From Lentisphaeria bacterium (GTDB taxonomy: Bacteria; Verrucomicrobiota; Lentisphaeria; Victivallales; Victivallaceae), in contig JABLYX010000006.1 of NCBI GenBank assembly GCA_018265615.1, positions 1 through 64,000 of the forward strand: a stretch of DNA of 64,000 bases, given 5' to 3'. Positions 33,925 through 43,457 of this stretch are shown here, in pieces (positions within the stretch are counted from its first letter, which is position 1; the number at the start of each line of letters is the position of its first letter). The notes below the pieces were generated by a model. That model had not been told where the DNA came from. It saw only the letters and a list, made by a program, of their open reading frames with translations, and made no database searches. Both the position numbers and the translations under genes were made by a program.

Positions 33925-34701
33925 ATGAAAACCGGAATGTCCCGCACTTTCACACTGATCGAACTGCTCATTGTCATCGCCATCATTGCAATCCTCGCCT
34001 CTATGCTGCTGCCCGCGCTGCAGCAGGCGCGCGACCGCGCCAAAACCGCAAGCTGCGTCAGCAACATGAAGCAGCTCGGGCTCGGCTTCTCGCAATACCA
34101 CGCCGACAACAACGACTTCATGCCGCCCCCGAAATCCGCGGCGGGAAGACCCTACTGGACCCAGATGATGATGGGGCCGAATCCGGCCGACGCGGCGAAC
34201 CCGTGGGAGAGCGGGCTCCAGCACCTCTCCGGTCCCTATGCGAATGTGAAGCTTTTCCGCTGTCCGGCCGTCCTCGCGACCGTCGACGTCTACGGGCAGG
34301 TCAGCCACTCCGCGGCCGGCGGGGACGAATTCAAGAAAGCCGGCTGGTGGCACAAATATCCGCATTACGGCATCAACGACCGGCTGCGCCCGAGCTCGAC
34401 CGCCAGCCTCAAGATCACGCAGATGCGGAACCCTTCGCGCAAGGTCGACCTGACGGATATCTGGAACAACCCCTCCGGCACCGTCATCGAGGAGCAGGGG
34501 ATCTTCCGCTGGCGGCCCGACGTGCCGGGCGGCAACGTGGAGTACGGAACTCCCGCCGCGCGCCACTCGAACCTCATGAACGCGCTGCACTGCGACGGCC
34601 ATGTCGCGGGCTATCACATCACAAACCGTTACCAGCCCTTCGTACAGTCGCCGTTCCGGAACACCGCCGACGACTACCAGTACTGGCACTACAAATACTG
34701 A
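33925..34701 (+). CDS. Prepilin-type protein with H-X9-DG motif (module C)
   Basis: 258 residues from ATG 33925, after AAAGGAA. The 8-residue leader MKTGMSRT precedes FTLIELLIVIAIIAILASML; the -1 residue is Thr instead of Gly. The C-terminal motif is H-SNLMNALHC-DG, exactly H-X9-DG. The variable middle (about 60-200) is rich in Trp and Tyr and differs from the other four pilins, as expected if each one deals with a different ligand or partner. It is followed after 121 nt by a secreted-protein gene with its own ribosome site. Confidence 0.9.
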   Translation: MKTGMSRTFTLIELLIVIAIIAILASMLLPALQQARDRAKTASCVSNMKQLGLGFSQYHADNNDFMPPPKSAAGRPYWTQMMMGPNPADAANPWESGLQHLSGPYANVKLFRCPAVLATVDVYGQVSHSAAGGDEFKKAGWWHKYPHYGINDRLRPSSTASLKITQMRNPSRKVDLTDIWNNPSGTVIEEQGIFRWRPDVPGGNVEYGTPAARHSNLMNALHCDGHVAGYHITNRYQPFVQSPFRNTADDYQYWHYKY

Positions 34702-34822
34702 AAACAGGAGACGGTATATCAGAGAGTGTTCACACTATTGAGTCGATTATCATTGTAAACAGAATACCCCCCGCCCAAAGCGAAGGGTGGCAACTTTCTG
34801 GGGTTCACAGGAGACAGATCAT

Positions 34823-35407
34823 ATGAACAGCAAGCTCTTTTTCGCCGCCGCGCTCACAGGAATCGCTTTCGCCCTGGGGGCCGGACACCCGTTCCGGATC
34901 GACCTGCGCAATATCAGGTGCATGGAGAGCGCCCCCTCCCCCTCCGCAGTTACCGGCACCGGAATCAAGGCAGGGAAGCTCGGCGGCAACGGCCTCTCCG
35001 TCGAAGGGACCAAAGCGCTCGAATCCGGCGCGTGGCAGGAAAATTCATTCACGTTCACTCCCGAAAAGGACGGGACCTTCGAGCTCTGGCTGCGCGGGCC
35101 GTACCGGAAGCAGCCGGACAAACAGCGCCCCGACAAACTCTGGGTCTTCTACGATCAGTTGAAAATAACCGGAGCGGAAGTGAAGAACAGCGATTTCAAG
35201 CTTGCCGACGCGAAAAAGCCGGATCTCCCGCAGGGCTGGAAGAGCGCGGGCAAAGGAATGGCGCGCGTCAGAAACGAAGCCTCCGGCACATATGCGGTCA
35301 AGGTCCATCACGACGGGCTCCTTTCGCAGACCCTCGGCGTCAAAGCCGGGGTTCCGGTCACCGTCTCCTTCCTCGCCAGAGGCGGGGAAGCCGAAACCGA
35401 ACGCTGA
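34823..35407 (+). CDS. Small secreted beta-sandwich protein, unknown function (module C)
   Basis: 194 residues from ATG 34823, placed by AGGAG at 34809-34813. A signal peptide ends near ALGAGHP. The mature part has strands typical of a carbohydrate-binding module: ENSFTFTPEKDGTFELWLRG, then TYAVKVHHDGLLSQTLGVKA and VPVTVSFLARGG. It occupies the same position after a pilin gene as the 191-residue protein of module B. The next gene starts 19 nt later. Confidence 0.7.
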   Translation: MNSKLFFAAALTGIAFALGAGHPFRIDLRNIRCMESAPSPSAVTGTGIKAGKLGGNGLSVEGTKALESGAWQENSFTFTPEKDGTFELWLRGPYRKQPDKQRPDKLWVFYDQLKITGAEVKNSDFKLADAKKPDLPQGWKSAGKGMARVRNEASGTYAVKVHHDGLLSQTLGVKAGVPVTVSFLARGGEAETER

Positions 35408-35426
35408 CCATCGGAGCCGGGACACC

Positions 35427-37850
35427 ATGAAACACCTCTTCTCTGCGGCGGTTCTCTGCGTCGCCGTCATCGCCGCCGCAGCAGCGGAGCTTCCGCTCGA
35501 AAACTGGAGCGCCGGGGCAGAAATCCGCAACTCGCCCGTTCCCGGCAATCCCCCCGCGCTCTACCTGAAGCGGGCGGGAGCCTTCCACTCGCCGGAGACC
35601 GGCGTAAAACCGTCAACCCGCTATCTGCTGAAGCTCCGCAGCTACGGCGACCGGGCCAACAGCTTCTACCTTGAGCTCGACGAATATGCCGCCGACGGGC
35701 GGAAGCTGCCGCGGACCGACTGGAAACGCCACCGCGACACATTCCTCCGCCCCGACAAGTCGCTCCGCAGGGAAGAGCTCGAAATGGAGCTGCCGTTCGA
35801 CACGCAGCCGGAGAGCGTCCGCCTCTCCGTCCGGATCGAAAAGCTCAACGACGCGGATATCTTCTTCCGCGATTTCCGCATCGAAGAAGAGAAGGAGCGC
35901 CCGCTGCTCGCCCCGGATGAGTTCCGGGAGCCCGACGCGCTCTCTCTGCGGGGGCCGGACGGCATCCTCTACCCCGACTTCAGCCGGGCCGGCGTGAGCG
36001 AGCGGCAGCGCCCCTCGAAGCTCTTCGCCGCCCGCGACTTCGGAGCCGTCCCCGGCGATGCAGAGGACGATACGGCCGGGATCCAGCGCGCAGTCGACGC
36101 AGCCGCCGCGGCCGGGGGCGGAATCGTGCAGCTCGAACCGGGCGAATACCGGCTTTCCGGCAAAATTCACATCACCGCCGACCGGACCGTCATCCGGGGA
36201 GCGGGACGGGAGGCGACCCGGCTGATCCACCTCCCGCACCCCTCGCGGTTCCATATCATGAACACCGCGCCCGGCGACCGGATCGGCGCGAACACCCGGC
36301 TCGAGCTTTACTTTCCGTGGAAGGGAAACCGCTTCGCCGTCCTTTCGCACGGAGAGCGCGAAATCGCCCGCCGGGAGCTCCCGGAACAGGCGAAACCGGA
36401 GCGCTTCAGCTCCGACGAAGAGTACCTGAAATTCCTGAACCTCCGGAAAACAACCGGCTTCGCCGTCAGCCAGCACGACCCAGAGACCGGGAAAATCGTA
36501 CTGGAGCCGAAGGAATTCCTCGCCGTACTCCCGCCCGGAACCTGCACGCTCACGCTCAAGACCATCGGGTGGGACGGAAAAATCCGGTCGCAGGCGTTCA
36601 CCTTCACCGTCACGCCGAAGGAACATTACACTGCCTCCCACGCCGTGTTCCACTTCCAGGGGCGCGAATACAATGCGGCGACCTCGCTGATGCCGCTGGC
36701 CGCGGACGTGAAGCGCGGCGACACGCGGCTCGAGCTCGCCTCCGACCACCGGCTCGACGGAGCGCAATTCCTCTTTCTCTCCGCTCCGCTCGGGACACAG
36801 TGGGACCGTGACGCGCACACGCCGCTCGCGTGGGGGAAGATGCGCCGCAGCGCGTTCCGCATCGCCGCGCGGGACGGAAAGAAAATCACGCTCGGCAGGC
36901 CGTCACGGGTTCCGTTCTTCGCCGGGGAAGGCTCCTATGCGAGCGCGTTCCACCCGATCCGCTTCTGCTCGATCGAGGATCTCAGCCTCGAACAGCGCGA
37001 CGCGCTGCAGAAAGAGTTCAAACTCCATGCCGTCGCATTCCAGAACGCCGCCGACTGCGAGGCGCGCGGCCTCGAGATCATCAAGGCGGGCGTCTGGCCG
37101 GTTCAGTTCAGCAATGTGCTGAACTGCACATTCTCCGACTCCGTGCTGCGCGGCGCGTGGCTGCCGCGCACGCTCCTGAGCTACGCGGGGTTCGAAAACG
37201 GCACGGACTGCCTGCTCGAACGGCTCGAAACCTTCGACCTCCGCCACGCTCCGCTGCTGAACTGGTCCTGCTCGGGCTGCGTCGTCCGCGACAGCACGTT
37301 CCGCAACAGCGACGCACAGCTCCACAGCGGCTACTGCCTCGAAAACCTCTTCGAACAGTGCCGCGTCATCGAAACGACCGGCGAATTCTCCAGCTACGGC
37401 TTCGCGTTCTACTCCACCCCGTTCAACGACGGCATGCACGGCTCGAACGGCCCGCGCAACGTGATCTACAACTGCGACATGTCCTCGCGCCGGAGCAGCA
37501 TCTATCTCGGCGGCAACAACAGCCGGTGGCGCATCGTCTACAACCGCTTCCACGCCCGTTCCGGCCCCGGAATCATCGCCCGGCTGAACTGCCGGGACAA
37601 CATCGTCGCGGGGAACCTCTTCGTTCTCGACAGTCCGGAGTTCCCGCTCTTCTTCAACGAGTACCTCGACAACACGGGGAACACGTTCACCGGCAACACC
37701 GTCGCCGGCGGCAACGGCGGCCTGTGGGGCGGGGTCCGCTCAGAGTACCGTTCGGAGAAGAACCGCTTCCTGCCCGCCGGGAGCGCCCCGCCGGAGATCA
37801 AAGCCCCCGTCCCCTCGCTTTATCTCTGGCAGAAGGAGGCGCAAAAGTAA
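35427..37850 (+). CDS. Secreted right-handed beta-helix protein (pectate lyase 3/GH28-like)
   Basis: 807 residues from ATG 35427 with a signal peptide ending near AAAAAELP. Residues about 25-175 form a beta-sandwich accessory domain. At about 190-250 FAARDFGAVPGDAEDDTAGI, followed by an Ala-rich helix, GGGIVQLEPGEYRLSGKI and VIRGAGREATRLI, is the start of a pectate lyase 3-type beta-helix. A helix insertion lies at 280-380. The later coils contain regularly spaced Asn and Cys residues (NAADCEARGLEIIKAG, SIYLGGNNSRWRIVYNRFHA). It should cleave or bind an acidic polysaccharide such as a pectin or alginate-like glycan; family assignment is by fold only. Confidence 0.78.
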   Translation: MKHLFSAAVLCVAVIAAAAAELPLENWSAGAEIRNSPVPGNPPALYLKRAGAFHSPETGVKPSTRYLLKLRSYGDRANSFYLELDEYAADGRKLPRTDWKRHRDTFLRPDKSLRREELEMELPFDTQPESVRLSVRIEKLNDADIFFRDFRIEEEKERPLLAPDEFREPDALSLRGPDGILYPDFSRAGVSERQRPSKLFAARDFGAVPGDAEDDTAGIQRAVDAAAAAGGGIVQLEPGEYRLSGKIHITADRTVIRGAGREATRLIHLPHPSRFHIMNTAPGDRIGANTRLELYFPWKGNRFAVLSHGEREIARRELPEQAKPERFSSDEEYLKFLNLRKTTGFAVSQHDPETGKIVLEPKEFLAVLPPGTCTLTLKTIGWDGKIRSQAFTFTVTPKEHYTASHAVFHFQGREYNAATSLMPLAADVKRGDTRLELASDHRLDGAQFLFLSAPLGTQWDRDAHTPLAWGKMRRSAFRIAARDGKKITLGRPSRVPFFAGEGSYASAFHPIRFCSIEDLSLEQRDALQKEFKLHAVAFQNAADCEARGLEIIKAGVWPVQFSNVLNCTFSDSVLRGAWLPRTLLSYAGFENGTDCLLERLETFDLRHAPLLNWSCSGCVVRDSTFRNSDAQLHSGYCLENLFEQCRVIETTGEFSSYGFAFYSTPFNDGMHGSNGPRNVIYNCDMSSRRSSIYLGGNNSRWRIVYNRFHARSGPGIIARLNCRDNIVAGNLFVLDSPEFPLFFNEYLDNTGNTFTGNTVAGGNGGLWGGVRSEYRSEKNRFLPAGSAPPEIKAPVPSLYLWQKEAQK

Positions 37851-37877
37851 CAGAAACGCTTCGCATTTTTTTCGCGG

Positions 37878-37911
37878 GCCGCGTTGCAAACGCGGCTTCC
37901 TGTATTATATT
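37878..37911 (+). promoter_or_regulatory. hisB operon promoter overlapped by a palindrome
   Basis: TTGCAA (37884-37889), 16 bp, TATATT (37906-37911), with a further TATAAT at 37911-37916. A perfect palindrome, GCCGCGTT-GCA-AACGCGGC (37878-37896), covers the -35 box; it could be an operator or the terminator stem of the preceding gene, though no T run follows. Confidence 0.55.
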
Positions 37912-37950
37912 ATAATGCATTTATAACTGATTACCAGACAGGAATTCATC

Positions 37951-38535
37951 ATGCGGAAAAGCGAAGTGGCGCGCACGACGCGGGAGACCGATATCGCAAT
38001 CGCGCTCGAACTCGACGGCGAAGGGAGAAGCTCGGCCGACACCGGCATCCCGTTCATGAATCATATGCTCGAACTCTTTGCGAAGCACGGCTTCTTCGAT
38101 CTCGACGTCCGGGCGAAAGGCGATATCGAGGTCGATTACCATCACACGATGGAGGACCTCGGGCTCGTGCTCGGGCAGGCTCTCGCCGAAGCGCTCGGCG
38201 ACAAAGCGGGGATCCGCCGCTACGGCAGCGCGATCCTGCCGATGGACGAAACGCTTGTGCTCGTCGCACTCGACCTCTCCGGCAGGCCGTGCCTCGTCTG
38301 GGACGTCGATTTCCCGGCGCAGATGATCCGCGACCTCGACGTGCGGCTCTTCTATGAATTCTTCCTGGCGCTCGTGAACAAGGCCGGGATGAACCTGCAC
38401 GTGAAGAAGCTCGCGGGCGAAGAGGTGCACCACGTCGCCGAAGCGATCTTCAAGGCGTTTGCAAAAGCGCTCGACCAGGCCGTCACGCACGACCCGCGGG
38501 TCAAAGGCGTTCTTTCCACCAAAGGCTCGCTCTAA
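37951..38535 (+). CDS. hisB: Imidazoleglycerol-phosphate dehydratase
   Basis: 194 residues, the normal length of the stand-alone enzyme. The manganese-binding motifs are intact: IPFMNHMLELFAKHG, DYHHTMEDLGLVLG, DETLVLVALDLSGRP, FFLALVNKAGMNLHV and the AGEEVHHVAEAIFKAFAKAL motif. It converts imidazole glycerol phosphate to imidazole acetol phosphate in histidine synthesis. It is the first gene of an operon with an MFS transporter, hrpA and a GntR regulator; no other his genes are nearby. Confidence 0.96.
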   Translation: MRKSEVARTTRETDIAIALELDGEGRSSADTGIPFMNHMLELFAKHGFFDLDVRAKGDIEVDYHHTMEDLGLVLGQALAEALGDKAGIRRYGSAILPMDETLVLVALDLSGRPCLVWDVDFPAQMIRDLDVRLFYEFFLALVNKAGMNLHVKKLAGEEVHHVAEAIFKAFAKALDQAVTHDPRVKGVLSTKGSL

Positions 38536-38544
38536 GGTCCTCCG

Positions 38545-39756
38545 ATGCACGCACATAAAATGGTTTTCGGTCGGTACGATTTCGCGAACTTCCTCTGCTT
38601 CAGCTCCTATGCGGCCTGTTCGGTCATCGTGCCGGTAGTGCTTGTCGCGCTCGCGAAGGATCTGCATTTTCCGCTGGAGGACGGCGGCAAGGCCGCGGGC
38701 GGCGCACTGCAGCTCGGGCGCAGCATCCCGATGGTCATCGCAATGGTGTTCTGCGGCTTCTCGGCCGGCTGGTTCGGCAAGCTGCGTTCGCTCGGCGTCG
38801 CCATGCTCTTCATGAGCGTCGGCATCCTGCTGGCCGCCTGGTCGCCCGCCTATCTGCTGCTCTTTGCGGCGATTGCGGTCGCCGGGCTCGGCGAAGGCGT
38901 GGTCGAAGGGCTCGCAACGCCGGTCATCCAGGACCTGCACCAGGATGAGCCGGGGCGCTACATCAACTTCACGCACTCGTTCTGGTCGATCGGCGTGGTC
39001 GCGGCCGTCCTCGCGGCGGGTGCGCTGCTGGCACGGGGCGTGAGCTGGCGGTGGATCCTCACCGGCTGCTCGCTCTTCGCTCTCGTCCCGGCGCTCATGT
39101 ACCTGCTGCCGTCGAAATCCCGGACGGCGCCGCCGCATGAAAAGCTTTCGTTCAACGCCGTCTTCGGGCATGCCGTCGATGTGATGGGCGTCAAACGCTT
39201 CTGGCTGTTCTTCGCGGCGATGTTCCTCGCGGGCGGCGGCGAATTCTGCCTGACCTTCTGGGTCGCGAGCTTCATCCAGCTCGACTACGGAGCAAATGCG
39301 TGGATGGGCGGACTCGGAACCGCGTTCTTCGCCGGCGGCATGATCGCCGGGCGCATGGGCTCCGGCGTGCTTGTGAAACAGCAGCATCTGCTTCGGCTGA
39401 TCCTGCTCTCGGCGCTGGCAGGAACGCTCTTCGGGCTCTTCCCGCCGTTCCTCTCGAATATCTGGATCCTCTTTGCCCTGCTCTTCGTGCTCGGAATCGC
39501 GACCGGCCCGTTCTGGCCGAGCATCCAGAGCTACAGTGTGGAGCGGCTGAAGGATTCGGATGCGACGATGATCTATATCCTGCTCTCCTGCGCGGGCGTT
39601 CCGGGCTGCGGCTTCTTCGCGTGGCTCATGGGCTTCGCAGGGGATCATGTGGGCCTGCGCGCATCGTTCTATCTCGTGCCGTTCTGTTACGCCGGGCTCG
39701 GGCTGCTGCTCGTGTTCGACGCGCTGCTGCACCGCGGAAAGAAACCGTGGGCATGA
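38545..39756 (+). CDS. MFS transporter
   Basis: 403 residues with twelve hydrophobic segments. The first half contains GRSIPMVIAMVFCGFSAGWF; GLGEGVVEGLATPVIQDLHQ and THSFWSIGVVAA resemble the sugar-porter-like FucP/YfkF branch of the major facilitator superfamily. Substrate unknown. It starts 9 nt after hisB and overlaps hrpA by 4 nt. Confidence 0.88.
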   Translation: MHAHKMVFGRYDFANFLCFSSYAACSVIVPVVLVALAKDLHFPLEDGGKAAGGALQLGRSIPMVIAMVFCGFSAGWFGKLRSLGVAMLFMSVGILLAAWSPAYLLLFAAIAVAGLGEGVVEGLATPVIQDLHQDEPGRYINFTHSFWSIGVVAAVLAAGALLARGVSWRWILTGCSLFALVPALMYLLPSKSRTAPPHEKLSFNAVFGHAVDVMGVKRFWLFFAAMFLAGGGEFCLTFWVASFIQLDYGANAWMGGLGTAFFAGGMIAGRMGSGVLVKQQHLLRLILLSALAGTLFGLFPPFLSNIWILFALLFVLGIATGPFWPSIQSYSVERLKDSDATMIYILLSCAGVPGCGFFAWLMGFAGDHVGLRASFYLVPFCYAGLGLLLVFDALLHRGKKPWA

Positions 39757-42700
39757 CGAGTCCCACACCGCGCCCGGAACTCGTCGAGAGCTGCGAAAAA
39801 CTCCGCATCGCGTTCCCCGAAGAGCTCCCGATCACCCGCCACGTCGAAGAGATCAAGGAGGCGTGGCGCAACAGCCAGGTCATCATCGTAGCCGGCGACA
39901 CCGGCAGCGGCAAAACGACGCAGCTGCCGAAAATCGCGCTCGCGCTCGGTTTCGGCCGTACCGGCCGGATCGGCTGCACCCAGCCGCGCCGCCTCGCCGC
40001 GACCGCGATGGCGCGCCGCGCCGCGCAGGAACTCGGCTGTGAAACCGGCGGTGAAGTCGGCTATCAGGTGCGGTTCGACGACCGCACGAAGCGCTCGACC
40101 GTGCTGAAATTCATGACCGACGGCATCCTGCTGGCCGAAACCCGCAACGACCGGAGCCTGAAGCAGTACGAGGTCCTCATCATCGACGAGGCGCACGAGC
40201 GGTCGCTGAATATCGACTTCATCCTCGGCTACCTGAAGAACCTGCTGCCGCACCGGCCGGACCTGAAAATCGCAATTTCCTCCGCAACGCTCGACATGGA
40301 GAGCTTCGCGGAGTTCTTCCATGCGCCCGTGCTGTCGATCGAGGGGCGCACATTCCCGGTCGAGGACGTCTTCATGCCGCCCGAAGCGGATGAGGATCTG
40401 TCGAGTGCGATCGGCCGCGCGGCAGAGTTCGTGACCGAGCTCGATCCGCGCGGCGACATCCTCGTCTTCCTGCCGGGTGAACGCGAAATCCGCGATGCGA
40501 CCGACCTGCTGTCGGGACGGAACTACCGCAACACCGAGGTGCTGCCGCTCTACGGGCGGCTCTCCGCCGGCGACCAGCAGAAGGTGTTCAGCCCCGGCCG
40601 CGAGCGGCGCATCATCCTCGCGACGAACGTGGCCGAAACCAGCGTCACGATCCCGCGCATCCGTTTCGTGATCGATTCGGGGCTCGCGCGGATCAAGCGG
40701 TTCAATCCGCGCAGCCAGATCGAAGAGCTGCAGATCGAGACGATCAGCCAGGCCAGCGCGCGCCAGCGGCGCGGACGCTGCGGGCGTGTCGCAGACGGCG
40801 TCTGCGTCCACCTTTACAGCGAGGACGACCTCGCACGCGCAAGCGCCTACACCGATCCGGAGATCAAACGGACCGGCCTTGCGGGGGTCATTCTGCAGAT
40901 GGCGTCGCTGCGGCTGCCGCGCATCGACCGTTTTCCCTTCATCAACCCGCCCCCGCCGGCGGCGGTGCGCGAGGGGCTGCGGACACTCGAGGACCTGCGC
41001 GCGCTCGACCCGGCCGGACGCCTGACCCGGGAGGGGTGGAAGCTCGCCGGCCTGCCGATCGACCCGCACCTCGGCAGGATGCTTTCATTCGCGGAAGAAC
41101 GGCGCGTGCTGCCGGAGCTGCTGGTCATCACGGCATACCTCTCGATTCAGGATCCGCAGGAGCGCCCGCTTGAAAAGCAGCAGGCCGCCGACGAGGCGCA
41201 CCGCCGCTTCCGCGACCCGAAGTCGGATTTCCTGTCGATCCTGAATCTCTGGAACGCCGTCGCGGAAGAGTGCCGGAGCAACCGCCTGCTGCGACAGTTC
41301 TGCAAGAAGAATTTCTACAATTTCAACCGGATGCTCGAGTGGCGTAACCTCGTCGACGACCTCGCGGAAAGCGCGGCGGAGCTGAAATGGAGCAACGCGA
41401 AGCTCCCGCAGGTGATCGAAAACACGCCGTACGACACGGTCCACCAGTCGATCCTCGCCGGAATCCCGCGCCACATCGCGCGCTACGTGCCGGAGGAGCA
41501 GTACTTTCTCGGCACCGGCGGCCGCAAATTCCTGATCTTCCCCGGCTCCGGCCTCGCGAAGAAAAAACCGGTCCCGGCATGGCTGCTCTCGTTCGCACTG
41601 GTCGAAACGAGCCGCCTCTTCGCGCGCCAGAACGCCGAAATCAAACCGGAGTACCTGGAAGTCGCCGCACCGCACCTCTGCTCGAAAATCTACGACCTGC
41701 CGAAGTGGGACCCGGAATCGGGCTTCGTTTACGCGCGCGAGCGGCTGACTTTCGGCGGGCTGCTGATCCACAACGGACGGCGCGTGCATTATGCGAAGAG
41801 CCATCCGGCCGAGGCGCGCGAGATCTTCATCCGTGAGGCGCTCGCGACGGGTGAGCTGAATATCCCCGGAACCTGGGTCACGAAGCACGTCGAAGTGCTG
41901 CGCTCGCTCGAAAAGATGGAAGAGAAGCTGCGCCGCCCCGGCACGGTCCTCGACCCCGGCGCTGTCGCGGAGCACTACCTCGTGCTGCTGCCGCCGGAAA
42001 TCAATTCGACGCAATCGCTCAAAGAGTCGATCAGGCGCGACCGGCAGGATTACAGCATCCCGCGCGCCGACGCGATGCAGGAGCAGTTCGTCACCTGGAG
42101 CGCGGAGGATTATCCCGACGCCCTGACCTTCTCCGGCCAGAAATTCAAAGTCGACTACAGGTTCAATCCCGGCGAACCGGATGACGGCATGCTGCTTGTC
42201 GTTCCTTCCGACCGCATGAACCTGCTGCCGGGTTGGGCGCTCGACTATCTCGTGCCGGGCTGGCTCGGCGACAAGGTCGAGCTGCTGATCCGGTCGCTGC
42301 CGAAAACGGTGCGGCAGAAAGCGAGCCCGGTCGCCGAAACCGTGCAGCGTTTCCGCGAAGCGCTCGACGGCGGCCGCATCTTCCGCGAACAGCCGCTCGC
42401 CGACGCACTGGCCGAGTTCCTGCGCGAAACGACCGGCGAAAACGTCGCCCCCCCCGACTTCGACGGTTCCCGGCTGCCGGGCTATCTGCGCATGAAGCTG
42501 CTCGAGGTCGATGCAAACGGCGCCCCCGTGAAACTGCACGGGGAGCTCCCGGAGAGCTTCCGCAACGGCTCGCGCCTGAGCCGCGCGGTCGCCGGAGCCA
42601 AACAGTTCACCGTGCAGGCCGGAAATACATGGCCCGGTTTCGGCCCCCTCCCCCGCGAAGTGGAACTGCCGAACGCGAACGGCAAAAACGCATTCCCGGC

Positions 42701-43457
42701 GCTCTGCGACGAGGGCGGCAAGGTCGGCCAGGCGGTCTACCTGAAGGAGTCCGAGGCGAAGCTGCATCACAGCCGCGGGCTCCTGCGGCTCTTCAAGCTT
42801 GAAAATGCGAACCAGATCAAATTCCTGAAGCGGACAATCCGGGTGTCGCGCGAGGTCGAGCTGTCATGGTTCCTGAACTACCGCGACTATGCGGACGACC
42901 TGCTCGACCGCGCAATTCTCGAAGCGTTCGGCGAAGAGCCGTGGGATATCCGCGACGAGCTCGCCTACGGAGCCGCCGCCGAACGCGCGAAGCAGGAGAT
43001 CGGCGAAGCCGAAACGAAGCTCCTGAAACAGCTCGAAGCGCTCTATCCCGCCTGCCGGCAGGTGCGCGACCTCATGGAGAAGGTGAAATCGCGCGCCGGG
43101 GCGAGCTGCGCCGACCTGAAACGGCAGCTCGACTTCCTTTTCCGCGCACACTTTCTGCGCAGCGCGGCGGTGTTCGACTCCTACAGCCGCTACCTGCGCG
43201 GCGCGAAGCTGCGGGCGGAACGCATCTCCTCCGGCCCCGCGCGCGATGAGGCGAAGCTCGAAACGATCGAGGCGTATCTCGACCGCTTCCATATCGCGGC
43301 TGAAAGCGTCGGTGAAATCACCGACAAGCCGGAACTCGAAGCGTTCTGGCAGCTGACCGAGGAGTGCCGCCTTGCGGTGTTCGCGCCGGAGGTGACGCCG
43401 GCAATCCGCGGGCCGCTGAAAAAGCTCGGACCGGCATGGGAGGAGCTGCGCTTCTGA
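39753..43457 (+). CDS. hrpA: DEAH-box ATP-dependent RNA helicase HrpA
   Basis: 1234 residues from ATG 39753, which overlaps the transporter stop. Walker A GDTGSGKTTQLPK (about 46-58), motif II IIDEAHERSLNID (about 143-155), motif III SSATLD, motif V ATNVAETSVTIP and motif VI QRRGRCGRV are all present. A winged-helix/ratchet region follows and the C-terminal 600 residues fit the HrpA-specific DUF3418 extension. E. coli HrpA is about 1300 residues and acts on stalled or collided ribosomes. Its stop overlaps the start of the GntR gene by one base. Confidence 0.94.
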   Translation: MTSPTPRPELVESCEKLRIAFPEELPITRHVEEIKEAWRNSQVIIVAGDTGSGKTTQLPKIALALGFGRTGRIGCTQPRRLAATAMARRAAQELGCETGGEVGYQVRFDDRTKRSTVLKFMTDGILLAETRNDRSLKQYEVLIIDEAHERSLNIDFILGYLKNLLPHRPDLKIAISSATLDMESFAEFFHAPVLSIEGRTFPVEDVFMPPEADEDLSSAIGRAAEFVTELDPRGDILVFLPGEREIRDATDLLSGRNYRNTEVLPLYGRLSAGDQQKVFSPGRERRIILATNVAETSVTIPRIRFVIDSGLARIKRFNPRSQIEELQIETISQASARQRRGRCGRVADGVCVHLYSEDDLARASAYTDPEIKRTGLAGVILQMASLRLPRIDRFPFINPPPPAAVREGLRTLEDLRALDPAGRLTREGWKLAGLPIDPHLGRMLSFAEERRVLPELLVITAYLSIQDPQERPLEKQQAADEAHRRFRDPKSDFLSILNLWNAVAEECRSNRLLRQFCKKNFYNFNRMLEWRNLVDDLAESAAELKWSNAKLPQVIENTPYDTVHQSILAGIPRHIARYVPEEQYFLGTGGRKFLIFPGSGLAKKKPVPAWLLSFALVETSRLFARQNAEIKPEYLEVAAPHLCSKIYDLPKWDPESGFVYARERLTFGGLLIHNGRRVHYAKSHPAEAREIFIREALATGELNIPGTWVTKHVEVLRSLEKMEEKLRRPGTVLDPGAVAEHYLVLLPPEINSTQSLKESIRRDRQDYSIPRADAMQEQFVTWSAEDYPDALTFSGQKFKVDYRFNPGEPDDGMLLVVPSDRMNLLPGWALDYLVPGWLGDKVELLIRSLPKTVRQKASPVAETVQRFREALDGGRIFREQPLADALAEFLRETTGENVAPPDFDGSRLPGYLRMKLLEVDANGAPVKLHGELPESFRNGSRLSRAVAGAKQFTVQAGNTWPGFGPLPREVELPNANGKNAFPALCDEGGKVGQAVYLKESEAKLHHSRGLLRLFKLENANQIKFLKRTIRVSREVELSWFLNYRDYADDLLDRAILEAFGEEPWDIRDELAYGAAAERAKQEIGEAETKLLKQLEALYPACRQVRDLMEKVKSRAGASCADLKRQLDFLFRAHFLRSAAVFDSYSRYLRGAKLRAERISSGPARDEAKLETIEAYLDRFHIAAESVGEITDKPELEAFWQLTEECRLAVFAPEVTPAIRGPLKKLGPAWEELRF

